64,000 nt of DNA from Firm-08 sp045546995 (lineage in GTDB: Bacteria > Bacillota > Clostridia > Oscillospirales > QAKW01): assembly GCA_045546995.1 (NCBI GenBank), contig JAZQDW010000056.1, forward strand, positions 13,721 through 77,720. The letters are read 5' to 3'. The notes beneath the pieces are model-generated. The model saw only the letters and a list, made by a program, of their open reading frames with translations, made no database searches and was not told the origin of the DNA. Positions 34,720 to 42,980 of this stretch are shown one piece after another. Each line of letters begins with the position of its first letter. Within the stretch, counting starts at the first letter, position 1. The position numbers and the translations under genes are program-made.

Positions 34720-35781
34720 ATGATTTTTAAAAATGTGTCTTTAAATGGCGTTATAACAGATATTACCGTAGAGAAGGGAAAGATCCTTTCACTGGAAAGA
34801 ACGGATGCTCCCGGTACGGATATGCAGGGATTGCGTGTTTTTCCCGGTATGATCGACGTGCACGCCCACGGCTGTATGGATATTGAGGCCAACAGCGGCC
34901 GCATTGATGAATTGTCCGATTATGAAGCGCGTCACGGCACCACTTCTTGGTTGCCCACCACCGCCACCGTAGCGATGGAAACCATTTATGATGCCGTCAA
35001 CCGTGATATTACCAAAATTAAAGGCGCTCACGTGCTCGGCTTCCATGCGGAAGGTCCGTACATTGCCGAAAAGTATAAGGGCGCGCAGGATCCCAAATTT
35101 ATCCGTAAACCCGATTTGGAGGAATTTGAAAAATTGCCGAATATCAAAATGGTTACGGTGGCGCCTGAAGTGGACGGCGCTTTGGAATTCATTAAAAATT
35201 GTAAGGCAATTGTGGCAATGGGTCACACCGAGGCCGATTATGACGCCGCGATTCGCGCCATTGATGCCGGCGCCAATTGCCTGACCCATACTTTTAATGC
35301 CATGCCGCCTATGCTGCATCGCGCTCCCGGCGTGATCGGCGCTGCGGTAGAGAGAAATATTTATGCGCAGCTGATTTGCGACGGATTACACGTACAACGG
35401 GGCGCTGTTTGGGCGCTGTACCGCGCATTTGGCCCCGATCGGGTGGTGCTGATCAGTGACTCCGTTCAAACGGCGGGTCTGCCCGACGGTAAATATACCT
35501 CCGGCGGTTTGGATGTTATTTTGAAAAATAACGAATGTCGCCTGCTCGACGGCACCCTGGCCGGTAGTTCCGCCTTTTTGCTGGATTGTGTTAAAAAAGC
35601 GATTGAATTCGGCATTCCCGAAGCAGATGCTTTTAAAATGGCCACACAGACGCCGGCAACCTTGCTGGGCGTAAACAAAGGTAGGGTCGAGGTTGGTTAC
35701 GATGCCGATCTGATTTTCCTGGACGAAAGTTATGATTTAAAGTATACGGTGATCGATGGAGAAATCTATTACCAAAAATAA
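34720..35781 (+). CDS. nagA: N-acetylglucosamine-6-phosphate deacetylase
   Basis: 353 residues of the amidohydrolase family. GMIDVHAHG provides the first metal motif, FHAEGPYI the Glu ligand, VAMGHTEADYD and LTHTFNAMPPM the His ligands, and ISDSVQTAG the catalytic Asp. It removes acetate from GlcNAc-6-phosphate to give glucosamine-6-phosphate. With the kinase fusion and murQ that follow, it completes a route for reusing cell-wall amino sugars. A GGAGG site precedes the ATG. It is a single-gene unit followed by a terminator. Confidence 0.94.
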   Translation: MIFKNVSLNGVITDITVEKGKILSLERTDAPGTDMQGLRVFPGMIDVHAHGCMDIEANSGRIDELSDYEARHGTTSWLPTTATVAMETIYDAVNRDITKIKGAHVLGFHAEGPYIAEKYKGAQDPKFIRKPDLEEFEKLPNIKMVTVAPEVDGALEFIKNCKAIVAMGHTEADYDAAIRAIDAGANCLTHTFNAMPPMLHRAPGVIGAAVERNIYAQLICDGLHVQRGAVWALYRAFGPDRVVLISDSVQTAGLPDGKYTSGGLDVILKNNECRLLDGTLAGSSAFLLDCVKKAIEFGIPEADAFKMATQTPATLLGVNKGRVEVGYDADLIFLDESYDLKYTVIDGEIYYQK

Positions 35782-35783
35782 TC

Positions 35784-35811
35784 AAAAGGGATGCCATGGC
35801 ATCCCTTTTTG
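35784..35811 (+). terminator. intrinsic terminator after nagA
   Basis: AAAAGGGATGC/GCATCCCTTTTT with a four-base loop, directly after the nagA stop. Confidence 0.9.
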
Positions 35812-35821
35812 TATTTAAAAA

Positions 35822-35880
35822 TCAACCGCTGGTTGAAAATACAATAATGCATATAGGAAAATACATTGAAAATATCAACC
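35822..35880 (+). promoter_or_regulatory. putative paired operator of the HTH-kinase gene
   Basis: A perfect palindrome TCAACC-GCT-GGTTGA lies at 35822-35836. A second, imperfect copy TCAACCAACGGTG starts at 35875, between the -35 and -10 boxes of the promoter at 35866. The half-sites are 53 bases apart, close to five helical turns, which suits cooperative binding or looping by one regulator, most simply the XRE domain of the downstream protein. Confidence 0.5.
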
Positions 35881-35894
35881 AACGGTGTTATAAT
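35866..35894 (+). promoter_or_regulatory. sigma-A promoter of the HTH-kinase gene and murQ
   Basis: TTGAAA (35866-35871) and TATAAT (35889-35894) with a 17-base spacer. The predicted start near 35901 lies downstream of the in-frame ATG at 35893, so translation must begin later; this decides the start of the following gene. Confidence 0.75.
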
Positions 35895-35916
35895 GAGGTC
35901 AAAAGAGGTGAGGCTT

Positions 35917-37071
35917 TTGAGTCATACGTACTATCTTGCAGAAAACATCAAACAATTTCGTCTGGCTGCCGGGATGAAACAATGGGAGCTGGCAGAGCGA
36001 CTGTTGGTCAGCACACAATCGGTCTCGAAATGGGAAAAGGGGAGTAGTGTGCCGGACCTTGATAATCTGTGCGCCTTGGCAAAAATTTTTGACGTCAGTG
36101 TGGATGCTTTGCTTGGGGCGCCGCAGATGGAGGAAGAACTGCTGATCGGCATTGACGGTGGTGGCACCAAAACCGAATTTGTGCTCTTTGAAGAGAATGG
36201 CAACATTCGACAGCGGATATTGCTGGATGGAAGCAACCCCAACGTTTGCGGCATGGAAAAGTGCTGTCAAACCTTACGGACGGGGATTGATCGATTGATG
36301 AATAATCATACGGTCAAGGCAATTTATTGCGGGCTGGCTGGATATATTTCCGGCAATAACGGACCGATGATTTTGTCGTTTTTACAAAAGACCTATCCCG
36401 ATATCACTGTCGGAAGCGGCGGTGATATCCTGAATGTGGCTGCCAGCGCTCATCGCGAAGACGAATGTGTTACCGCCATTTGCGGCACCGGATCGATTGT
36501 TTGCGCCATCCAAGATAAAAACGTGCGCCGTATCGGTGGTTGGGGCTATCTGTTCGATCATAAGGGGAGCGGTTATGACATTGGCCGGGATGCGTTTACT
36601 GCTGCTCTGGCACAGCGCGACGGCTTTGGCAGAGAAACGCTCATTACTGAAATGATGGAAAAACGCCTGGGCAGTACCGTATGGGACAGTATCAATTTTA
36701 TTTATTCGCGCGGCACCTCATATATTGCATCCTTTGCGGGTGTCGTGTTTGAGGCTTATGACGCAGGAGATGCTCTGGCAAGTGAGATTCTGGACAGCAA
36801 TTTTGCCGAACTTGCCGGTAAAATCAATTTTGCTGCAGCGTGTGGAAAAAATACGGATACGCTTGTCATTTCCGGCGGCGTGCTTCATTTTCGCGAGACG
36901 GTGCTGTCTTTACTGCGTCGGCACCTGAATAAGGAAATGGAGATCGTGGTGCCTGAGTTACCGCAGATCTACGGCGCCTGTGTTTTGTGCCGCAAAATGT
37001 GCGGTGATATCCCTACGGAATTTATGCAAAACTTTAAAACAGATTATCAAAAACAAATCAGCGGAGAGTGA
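35917..37071 (+). CDS. XRE-type HTH fused to BadF-family sugar kinase (MurK-like)
   Basis: 384 residues from the TTG at 35917, which follows AGAGGTGAGG; earlier in-frame starts lie at or before the promoter -10. Residues 1-70 are a Cro/CI-type helix-turn-helix (ENIKQFRLAAGMKQWELAER, STQSVSKWEKGSS, VDALLG). The remainder is a BadF/BadG-type ATPase of the N-acetylglucosamine kinase group: GIDGGGTKTEF (phosphate 1), ICGTGSIVCA (phosphate 2) and VISGGV (adenosine). Clostridial MurK of this family phosphorylates MurNAc and GlcNAc. The fusion parallels ROK repressors such as NagC, built from different parts. It overlaps the region before murQ and is probably co-transcribed with it. Confidence 0.85.
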   Translation: MSHTYYLAENIKQFRLAAGMKQWELAERLLVSTQSVSKWEKGSSVPDLDNLCALAKIFDVSVDALLGAPQMEEELLIGIDGGGTKTEFVLFEENGNIRQRILLDGSNPNVCGMEKCCQTLRTGIDRLMNNHTVKAIYCGLAGYISGNNGPMILSFLQKTYPDITVGSGGDILNVAASAHREDECVTAICGTGSIVCAIQDKNVRRIGGWGYLFDHKGSGYDIGRDAFTAALAQRDGFGRETLITEMMEKRLGSTVWDSINFIYSRGTSYIASFAGVVFEAYDAGDALASEILDSNFAELAGKINFAAACGKNTDTLVISGGVLHFRETVLSLLRRHLNKEMEIVVPELPQIYGACVLCRKMCGDIPTEFMQNFKTDYQKQISGE

Positions 37072-37076
37072 TCAAA

Positions 37077-37895
37077 ATGCTTACAACAGAAATGAGAAAT
37101 CCTAAAACCACTCATATTGATACGATGGACACCTTATCGCAGGTGCGCCTGATGAATGAAGAAAATTTTAATGCCGTGCGTGCGGTAGAGGCGGCCTTGC
37201 CGCAGATCGCTGCCGCTTGTGATGCCGTCAGCGCCGCTATTGCAAATGGCGGTAGAGTGTTTTACGTAGGCGCCGGTACTTCAGGTCGTCTGGGCGTGCT
37301 GGATGCGGCGGAATGTCCACCCACCTTTGGCGTGTCGTCGGAGCAGTTTGTGGGTATTATTGCCGGCGGTTATGAAGCGCTGCATCATGCAGGGGAGGGC
37401 AATGAGGATGATCCTCTGGCCGCTGTGGCGGAACTGAAAAAATATCAATTGTGTCAAAAGGACGTGGTCGTTGGTATTTCCGCCGCCGGCGGTGCCGCTT
37501 TTGTGCTGAAGGCGCTTGCCCATGCCGCAGAAATCGGCTGTGTGACCGTGGGGGTAACCTCTAACAAGGGCAGTTTGCTTGCCACGCAAAGTCAATTTCC
37601 TATCGTGACGGATACCGGCGCCGAGGTAATCACCGGCTCCACCCGTCTGAAGGCCGGAACAGCACAGAAACTGGTGCTGAATATGCTTTCTACGGTTTCC
37701 ATGATCCAAAACGGCTATGTGTACGAAAATATGATGATCAATCTGCGTCCTTCCAATATTAAACTGGAAGGGCGTGTGATTCGAATCGTAGGCGAGATCA
37801 CCGGCCTTGATGAACAAAGTGCAACGGTTCTGCTGGAACGCGCCGATTGGAATATCAAACAAGCCATTGAACTTTATAAAAGCGAAATTCGGTAA
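37077..37895 (+). CDS. murQ: N-acetylmuramic acid 6-phosphate etherase
   Basis: 272 residues from the ATG at 37077, ten bases after GGAG. The SIS fold is marked by VFYVGAGTSGRLGVLDAAE (substrate phosphate loop with the catalytic Glu nearby) and VVGISAAGGAAFVLKAL. GSTRLKAGTAQKLVLNML is the second signature of MurQ. It cleaves the lactyl ether of MurNAc-6-phosphate to GlcNAc-6-phosphate, the substrate of NagA. It is shorter than many MurQ proteins (about 300) at the C-terminus. The gene lies six bases after the kinase fusion that could make its substrate. Confidence 0.94.
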   Translation: MLTTEMRNPKTTHIDTMDTLSQVRLMNEENFNAVRAVEAALPQIAAACDAVSAAIANGGRVFYVGAGTSGRLGVLDAAECPPTFGVSSEQFVGIIAGGYEALHHAGEGNEDDPLAAVAELKKYQLCQKDVVVGISAAGGAAFVLKALAHAAEIGCVTVGVTSNKGSLLATQSQFPIVTDTGAEVITGSTRLKAGTAQKLVLNMLSTVSMIQNGYVYENMMINLRPSNIKLEGRVIRIVGEITGLDEQSATVLLERADWNIKQAIELYKSEIR

Positions 37896-37898
37896 ATA

Positions 37899-37924
37899 AA
37901 AAGCGGTCATTTGACCGCTTTTAT
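37899..37924. terminator. bidirectional terminator between murQ and ispF
   Basis: AAAAGCGGTCA/TGACCGCTTTT with a two-base loop. It overlaps the ispF stop and serves both converging genes. Confidence 0.88.
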
Positions 37925-38397
37925 TTTTGTTGCATCAACAGGCATACGCTGTGGGCGGAGATGCCCTCGCCGTTGCCGGTGAAACCCAGCTTTTCTTCAG
38001 TGGTTGCCTTGACGCTGATCTGATCGATCGATACGCCCAATGCGGTTGCGATATTTTGTCGCATGGCGGGAATGTGATCTTTCAGTTTGGGCTGCTGCGC
38101 AATGATGGTAACGTCAGCATTTCCAAGGACGTATCCCTTTTGTCTGCAAAGTGCGGCTACGTGCTGTAACAGCTTTCTGCTGTCGCATCCCTTATAGGTG
38201 GGATCGGTATCAGGGAAATGCGCGCCGATATCCCCCAATGCCAATGCGCCCAGCATAGCATCCATCAGGGCGTGCAGCGCAACGTCTGCATCGGAATGGC
38301 CGAGTAGACCTTTTTCATAGGGGATTGTTTCTCCGCACAGGATCAAAGCTCTTCCTTCCACCAATTTGTGTACGTCGTATCCGTGTCCGATTCTCAT
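37921..38397 (-). CDS. ispF: 2-C-methyl-D-erythritol 2,4-cyclodiphosphate synthase
   Basis: 158 residues beginning MRIGHGYDVHKL, with Asp and His metal ligands, then GHSDADVALHALMDA (third ligand and flexible loop) and NADVTIIAQQPKL. C-terminal VKATTEEKLGFTGNGEGI is also standard. It makes the cyclic diphosphate in the non-mevalonate isoprenoid pathway. It overlaps the end of ispD by four bases, the common clostridial arrangement of ispD-ispF. Confidence 0.96.
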   Translation of the reverse strand: MRIGHGYDVHKLVEGRALILCGETIPYEKGLLGHSDADVALHALMDAMLGALALGDIGAHFPDTDPTYKGCDSRKLLQHVAALCRQKGYVLGNADVTIIAQQPKLKDHIPAMRQNIATALGVSIDQISVKATTEEKLGFTGNGEGISAHSVCLLMQQK

Positions 38398-39089
38398 ACG
38401 CTTTCCTTTCCGGCAATCGTCTCCGCCTGTAAAATATCTTCCTCCGTGGTGATCTTGATGTTGTCGTAATCGCCGATAACGGGTTGTACCCTTTGGTTGT
38501 ATAATTCGAAAATAGATGCGTCGTCGGTAACGTCGTGCCCGTCTTGAATACTACGTTCCATATATTCTGTAAATGCTTGTAAAGAAAACGCCTGCGGCGT
38601 CTGGGCCAATAACAACTGTGCTCTTGGAGGTGTGTGTCGGATAAATCCGTCGGGGGAGAGCTGCTTGACCGTGTCCTTCACGGGAACGCATAATATGGCG
38701 CCGCCATGCTGCTTTGCCGCCGTAACGGTCTGATCGATGTGTTGCGGCTTGGTAAAGGGACGGGCGCCGTCCGCAATGGCTACGATACTTGCGTTTTTGC
38801 ATAATTGCAAACCGTTTTGCACGGAATGCTGCCGTGTCCGGCCGCCGAGAGCACAATCGCGGAATTTATCAATTCCGTACTGTGTTGCAAGTGTAGCCAC
38901 AGTTTCGCGCAACTCCGGACGGGTGACTACGTAAATATCATCAATGCTGTCGGCGACCTGATATTGGATCAGGGTGCGCGCCAAAACCGGAATGCCCTTT
39001 ATTTCCAGTAATAATTTGTCCTTGCAGACCTTTTTCATCCGTTGGGACGAGCCGGCAGCTACGATCAGGGCGGCGGTACGGTCGTTCAT
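38394..39089 (-). CDS. ispD: 2-C-methyl-D-erythritol 4-phosphate cytidylyltransferase
   Basis: 231 residues. AALIVAAGSSQRM (CTP-binding glycine-rich loop with the catalytic Arg) and KDKLLLEIKGIPVLART mark the family. IADGARPF and VTDDASIFE are the later substrate-binding motifs. The enzyme couples CTP to methylerythritol phosphate. GGAGG precedes the ATG at 39089. A strong hairpin separates it from carD upstream, so expression depends on read-through or a promoter I cannot see. Confidence 0.95.
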   Translation of the reverse strand: MNDRTAALIVAAGSSQRMKKVCKDKLLLEIKGIPVLARTLIQYQVADSIDDIYVVTRPELRETVATLATQYGIDKFRDCALGGRTRQHSVQNGLQLCKNASIVAIADGARPFTKPQHIDQTVTAAKQHGGAILCVPVKDTVKQLSPDGFIRHTPPRAQLLLAQTPQAFSLQAFTEYMERSIQDGHDVTDDASIFELYNQRVQPVIGDYDNIKITTEEDILQAETIAGKESV

Positions 39090-39100
39090 ATTTTCCTCCG

Positions 39101-39139
39101 AAAAACAAATACAGAAAAGGAGGCCCTTTTCTGTATTTG
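39101..39139 (-). terminator. intrinsic terminator between carD and ispD
   Basis: A perfect 15-bp stem, CAAATACAGAAAAGG/CCTTTTCTGTATTTG, with a four-base loop. On the minus strand it is followed by five T residues and then, within 12 bases, by the ispD ribosome-binding region. Confidence 0.85.
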
Positions 39140-39142
39140 GTA

Positions 39143-39634
39143 TTATTTCACGATTTTACTATGGATCACTTCACTCAAACGGTCAGCCAGGGTCGCTTCG
39201 TCTAATTCAAGCACCATTGCCATTTCAGTAACTAAAATTCCGCGGGACAAGATCAGCATTTTTCTGTCACCGGTGGAAAGGCCGTTGGTGGCATCCCGGA
39301 TCATCAGCTCTCTGACGACCTGAGCCACGTTGTCAAGATCACCTTTTTTCAAGCGTTCCATATTGATCTGATACCGCTTGGTCCAGGTGAGATTTTGGTC
39401 GATATTGCAGCATTCAAACTCGTGCAGAACACGTAATGCTTCTTCTTTTTCAGTGATGGGTCGCAGTTGTATTTCTGCTTTGTTTTCAACGGGCAGACAA
39501 AGCTTGATGTTGCCATTGATTATGTGGATGGTGTAATAATCTGCGGTTTTGCCGCTGATTTCCCTGCTTTCAATATTTTCTATATAACCCGTGCCATGCA
39601 TGGGGTATACAATTTTATCGCCGATGGCATACAT
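39143..39634 (-). CDS. carD: CarD family transcriptional regulator
   Basis: 163 residues from the ATG at 39634 after AGGAGGAG. The N-terminal Tudor-like RNAP-interacting domain reads MYAIGDKIVYPMHGTGYI. The C-terminal helical part includes WTKRYQINMERLKKGDLDNVAQVV and LSTGDRKMLILSRGILVTEM, typical of CarD/CdnL. It binds the RNA polymerase beta subunit and stabilises open promoters, particularly at rRNA genes in other phyla. It lies directly upstream of ispD-ispF, an association common in Clostridia. Confidence 0.92.
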   Translation of the reverse strand: MYAIGDKIVYPMHGTGYIENIESREISGKTADYYTIHIINGNIKLCLPVENKAEIQLRPITEKEEALRVLHEFECCNIDQNLTWTKRYQINMERLKKGDLDNVAQVVRELMIRDATNGLSTGDRKMLILSRGILVTEMAMVLELDEATLADRLSEVIHSKIVK

Positions 39635-39661
39635 TTGCTTTCTCCTCCTATTTCTACAACA

Positions 39662-39690
39662 ATTATACTCTTTTTTTCCAAAATAATCAA
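39662..39690 (-). promoter_or_regulatory. sigma-A promoter of carD
   Basis: On the minus strand TTGATT (39685-39690) and TATAAT (39662-39667) are 17 bases apart, 28 bases before the start codon. Confidence 0.7.
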
Positions 39691-39721
39691 GTGAAAAAAC
39701 CATTAGAAATTGAAAAAAAGG

Positions 39722-39750
39722 TTGTATTCATTGGGGTTTGCTGTTATACT
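39722..39750 (+). promoter_or_regulatory. sigma-A promoter of the zinc-ribbon protein
   Basis: TTGTAT (39722-39727) and TATACT (39745-39750) with a 17-base spacer; the GTG start is 35 bases downstream. Confidence 0.55.
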
Positions 39751-39785
39751 ATATTTGTAATAAAATGTTAAAAGGAGAGATTAAA

Positions 39786-40148
39786 GTGGCAATTTTTGAT
39801 GATATCGTTCGTACTACGCAAAAGGCTGGTAAGGCAATTGCCGATACCGCTACGGATGTTTACGACTTTACCAAGGTAAGCTATAATCTGGCCGCCTTGG
39901 AGAATAAACTCAAGGAAGTGCTGATTAAGATCGGTCGCTATACCGTGGATGCTCAGCATAATGAGCAACCGGATGAGGAGTATTTGTCGTTACTGCTCTC
40001 CCAGGTTGAGGAACTGGAAATTCAGATTGAAAAGGCCAAGGGGCAACGGGCTGAAATCAAAAAAGAGGTGATTTGTCCCGAGTGCAATCATTCCAATTCC
40101 AAGAACAACGCCTTTTGCGCTGCTTGCGGTGCAAAACTGGCTCAATAA
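39786..40148 (+). CDS. coiled-coil protein with C-terminal zinc ribbon
   Basis: 120 residues from the GTG at 39786 after AAAGGAG; an upstream in-frame ATG overlaps the promoter spacing and lacks a ribosome site. A helical, charged segment runs from residue 2 to 90 (TTQKAGKAIADTATDVYDFT; VEELEIQIEKAKGQRAEIKK). The C-terminal ribbon is CPECNHSNSKNNAFCAACG with four cysteines. Such proteins are widespread and uncharacterised in Clostridia; function unknown. Its neighbour downstream, after a terminator, is the SpoVB-like flippase. Confidence 0.75.
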   Translation: MAIFDDIVRTTQKAGKAIADTATDVYDFTKVSYNLAALENKLKEVLIKIGRYTVDAQHNEQPDEEYLSLLLSQVEELEIQIEKAKGQRAEIKKEVICPECNHSNSKNNAFCAACGAKLAQ

Positions 40149-40153
40149 GCTGT

Positions 40154-40179
40154 AAAAGCATCCCCAGGGATGCTTTTTA
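40154..40179 (+). terminator. intrinsic terminator after the zinc-ribbon gene
   Basis: AAAAGCATCC/GGATGCTTTTT with a four-base loop. The next gene starts about 20 bases later, so the spoVB-like gene may depend on read-through. Confidence 0.85.
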
Positions 40180-40199
40180 CGTGAAAGGAACTTCAAAAA

Positions 40200-41804
40200 A
40201 TGTCAAAAGCACAACGCAATTTTCTTAGTGGTGCGCTGATCCTGACCATCGCCAATGCGCTCAGCAAGGTGATCGGTGCGATCTATAAGATCCCGCTGAA
40301 TAATTTGGTGGGTACGACCGGTGCCAGCTATTATAATGACGGGTATCAGATCTACGCTTTGCTGTTCGTTCTTTCAACGGCGGGCGTTCCCGTGGCCATC
40401 GCTAAAATGGTTAGTGAGGCGGTTGCTAAGGGCCGCACTAACGAGCCACGTCGGATTTTAAAGAATGCCCTGTGGATCTTTGGTGCCATTGGTCTGGTGT
40501 TGGCGGCTTTGATGATGATCTTTGTCAAACCGTTGTCCAGCTTGTTGCAAAACGGTACGACGGTAAACTATTGTATTGCCGTCATCGCGCCATCTATATT
40601 CTTCGTTTCCGTTTCGTCAGTTATCAAGGGCTATTTTCAGGGCTATAAATGTATGACGCCCAGCGCTTATTTTCAGGTGATCGAGTCGGCGTTCAAACTA
40701 TTCGGCATCGTTATTCTCCTGATTTTGGTTGCTATGGGCTATGGTGAGAATTATATCGTTCTGGCCTGCGGCGGTATTTTGGGCGTAACCTTCGGCTCTT
40801 TTGCCGCATCGCTTTTTATGGTGATTCGCTTCTTACGGGAGAAAGATTTCGGTAAATTTGATCCGATGGCGTTGCCTTCCCAGCCGTCTCGCTCTATTAT
40901 TAATACGATTATCACGCTGGCTATTCCTATCTCTCTCAGCTCCGCGGTAATGAGCGTCACCTCCACGCTGGATATGATTTTTGTCAAATACAGCCTGCAG
41001 ATGCACGGCCTGTCCATTGAAGAGGCGATTGACGTTTACGGCGCGTATATCGGCGCGACCTCCTCTTTATTTAATCTGCCGCCCACCATTACCATTACGG
41101 TGGGTACGGCGGTGTTACCGTTTTTGACCTCTGCATTCGTTTCGGGACGCAAGGAGGAGGCGTATCGGAATATGCGTTCTGCCTCTAAGGTAGTCTCTTT
41201 GATTGCTATGCCCTGTGCGCTTGGTATGTCAGTCATGAGTGAGGGTATTTTGAAATTACTGTATAAGCGTGAGTATTGGGAAGTCGGTATTCCCACTATG
41301 CGCTTTTTGGCTATTTCGATTTTCTTTGTCAGCTTTGTTTCGTTGACCAGTACCTTCCTGCACAGCGTCGGTAAGGTTAAACTGACGTTGTTTACAATGG
41401 GTATCGGCGCAGTTTTAAAATTGGTAATCAACCTTGTGATGGTCGAAAAGATCGGTATTATGGGCGCTCCGATGGGTACCTTTGTGTGCTACGGTGCGAT
41501 CTTCCTGCTGAACTGTATCTATATTAAAAAGTATATGGGATTTTCCATGCCGATGGGTACGATCTTGTGGCGCCCGTTGCTTTGCTCCGGTATTTGCTGC
41601 GGCGTGGCGTACGGCATTTGGTGGGGATTGAGCCTCTGGAAAGAAAGCAATCTGTGGGTGCTGATCGCTTTGGGTGCTGCTGTGATCGTTTACGTGATCT
41701 GTGTGCTGCTGTTCAAGGTATTGGAGGCTGAGGATCTTACGCTGGTCCCCGGCGGAAGCAAGATCAGTGCGTTTTTGGAAAGAAAGGGTTGGCTCCATGA
41801 GTAA
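40200..41804 (+). CDS. SpoVB/MurJ-type lipid II or polysaccharide flippase
   Basis: 534 residues with about 14 membrane segments of the MOP exporter superfamily. The start FLSGALILTIANALSKVIG and later YYNDGYQIYALLFVLSTAGVP match the SpoVB/YabM branch. IISTALGMAVM-type features appear as CALGMSVMSEGILKLLY. SpoVB proteins move lipid-linked precursors across the membrane during spore cortex or wall synthesis. Its place before mazG, rqcP, yabP, yabQ and divIC equals that of yabM in Bacillus subtilis. The 3' end overlaps mazG by eight bases. Confidence 0.88.
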   Translation: MSKAQRNFLSGALILTIANALSKVIGAIYKIPLNNLVGTTGASYYNDGYQIYALLFVLSTAGVPVAIAKMVSEAVAKGRTNEPRRILKNALWIFGAIGLVLAALMMIFVKPLSSLLQNGTTVNYCIAVIAPSIFFVSVSSVIKGYFQGYKCMTPSAYFQVIESAFKLFGIVILLILVAMGYGENYIVLACGGILGVTFGSFAASLFMVIRFLREKDFGKFDPMALPSQPSRSIINTIITLAIPISLSSAVMSVTSTLDMIFVKYSLQMHGLSIEEAIDVYGAYIGATSSLFNLPPTITITVGTAVLPFLTSAFVSGRKEEAYRNMRSASKVVSLIAMPCALGMSVMSEGILKLLYKREYWEVGIPTMRFLAISIFFVSFVSLTSTFLHSVGKVKLTLFTMGIGAVLKLVINLVMVEKIGIMGAPMGTFVCYGAIFLLNCIYIKKYMGFSMPMGTILWRPLLCSGICCGVAYGIWWGLSLWKESNLWVLIALGAAVIVYVICVLLFKVLEAEDLTLVPGGSKISAFLERKGWLHE

Positions 41805-42531
41805 AGAAATCTTGAAAAAGAAGGAACGTTATAGCTATGAGGATCTGGTGGAGCTGGTCGATATTTTGTGCGCGCCTGACGGCTGCCCTTGGGATAACTC
41901 GCAGACTCATCAGTCGATCCGTAACAATTTTATCGAAGAAACCTACGAGGCTGTGGAGGGCATTGATAAAAACGACACTGCCATTATGCAGGAAGAATTG
42001 GGTGACGTGCTGCTGCAGGTGGTGCTTCATTGTAAGATCGCCGAAAAGAACGGCACGTTTACAAAGGAGGACGTATTGACCGAGCTATGCAAAAAGCTGA
42101 TCTTTCGTCATCCCCATTTGTTTGCCGAGAATTACACGGCTGAATCTCCCGATCAGGCGCTCTCCAATTGGGAAGCGCTGAAAAAACAGGAAAAGGGATA
42201 CGGAACACCCCAAAAAGTGGTTTCTTCCGTCAGCGCCGCATTGCCTGCATTGATGCGCGCGCAAAAGCTGAATGCCAAGGCGCACAAAAATGGAATCATT
42301 GATTCTTTTGCTACTGTCGGGCAGGTTGCAACGGCGACTGAAACGTTGTCTGCCGCTGTCGAAAGCGGTGACAAAGCGGCGCAGAGTGCGGCACTGGGAC
42401 AATTGCTTTTTGATATTTGTTCGCTGTCTGCTGCTTTGGATATCAACGCCGAACAGGCACTTTTTGTACAAAATGTAGAATTTTGTGAGAATATTTGTGC
42501 AAATTGCTCACAAAACAGTGAAAATATTTAA
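41797..42531 (+). CDS. mazG: MazG-type nucleoside triphosphate pyrophosphohydrolase
   Basis: 244 residues from the ATG at 41797, overlapping the flippase gene. The N-terminal half has CPWDNSQTHQSIRNNFIEE, the metal-binding EETYE and EELGDVLLQVV, and FRHPHLF, all diagnostic of MazG. The C-terminal half is a degenerate repeat of the fold, about residues 140-230. The family hydrolyses non-canonical or excess NTPs to monophosphates. The gene corresponds to yabN, although the tetrapyrrole methylase domain present in Bacillus YabN is absent here. Confidence 0.92.
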   Translation: MSKEILKKKERYSYEDLVELVDILCAPDGCPWDNSQTHQSIRNNFIEETYEAVEGIDKNDTAIMQEELGDVLLQVVLHCKIAEKNGTFTKEDVLTELCKKLIFRHPHLFAENYTAESPDQALSNWEALKKQEKGYGTPQKVVSSVSAALPALMRAQKLNAKAHKNGIIDSFATVGQVATATETLSAAVESGDKAAQSAALGQLLFDICSLSAALDINAEQALFVQNVEFCENICANCSQNSENI

Positions 42532-42549
42532 TTTTTTTTGAAAAAGGTA

Positions 42550-42578
42550 TTGCAAAATCCGTTCATTTTTGGGATAAT
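42550..42578 (+). promoter_or_regulatory. promoter of the HU gene
   Basis: TTGCAA (42550-42555) and GATAAT (42573-42578) with a 17-base spacer, 64 bases before the ATG. Confidence 0.55.
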
Positions 42579-42641
42579 ATAGGCATATAAAAGCGAGGCG
42601 ATTTTTAATATTCGTCTTGTAAAAATAAGGAGGAAATACTC

Positions 42642-42914
42642 ATGAATAAAGCAGAACTCGTCGCAGCCGTTGCTGCAAAAGCAGAAATTTCTCAGAAAGA
42701 CGCTGCCAAGGCTTTGGCTGCTATCCTGGACGAAATCCAGGGCGCGCTGAAGAACGGCGAAAAGGTTCAGTTGGTTGGCTTTGGTTCTTTCGAAGTCAGA
42801 GAAAAGGCTGCCAGAAAGGGCAGAAACCCCAAGACCAACGAGGAGATCGATATCCCCGCTTCCAAGTGCCCCGCTTTCAAGGCCGGCAAAGCATTTAAGG
42901 ATTTTATTGCCTAA
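42642..42914 (+). CDS. hup: DNA-binding protein HU
   Basis: 90 residues, starting MNKAELVAAVAAKAEIS. The beta-arm and signature GFGSFEVREKAARKGRNP are intact, and the length is normal. It is the abundant histone-like protein that bends DNA. AGGAGG precedes the ATG. It is inserted between mazG and rqcP as in several Firmicutes. Confidence 0.97.
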   Translation: MNKAELVAAVAAKAEISQKDAAKALAAILDEIQGALKNGEKVQLVGFGSFEVREKAARKGRNPKTNEEIDIPASKCPAFKAGKAFKDFIA

Positions 42915-42925
42915 GTTAAATCCGT

Positions 42926-42958
42926 GAAGGGACTGAGTTTCAGTCCCTTCTTTCTTTT
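42926..42958 (+). terminator. intrinsic terminator after hup
   Basis: GAAGGGACTGA/CAGTCCCTTC stem followed by TTTCTTTT. Confidence 0.88.
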
Positions 42959-42980
42959 AGGCTCGTAAAGGAGATTGTAT

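Noticed and set aside
35866..35895. TTG at 35866 or ATG at 35893 as start of the HTH-kinase gene
   Set aside because: Both lie within the promoter, upstream of the predicted transcript start. The TTG at 35917 follows a good ribosome site.
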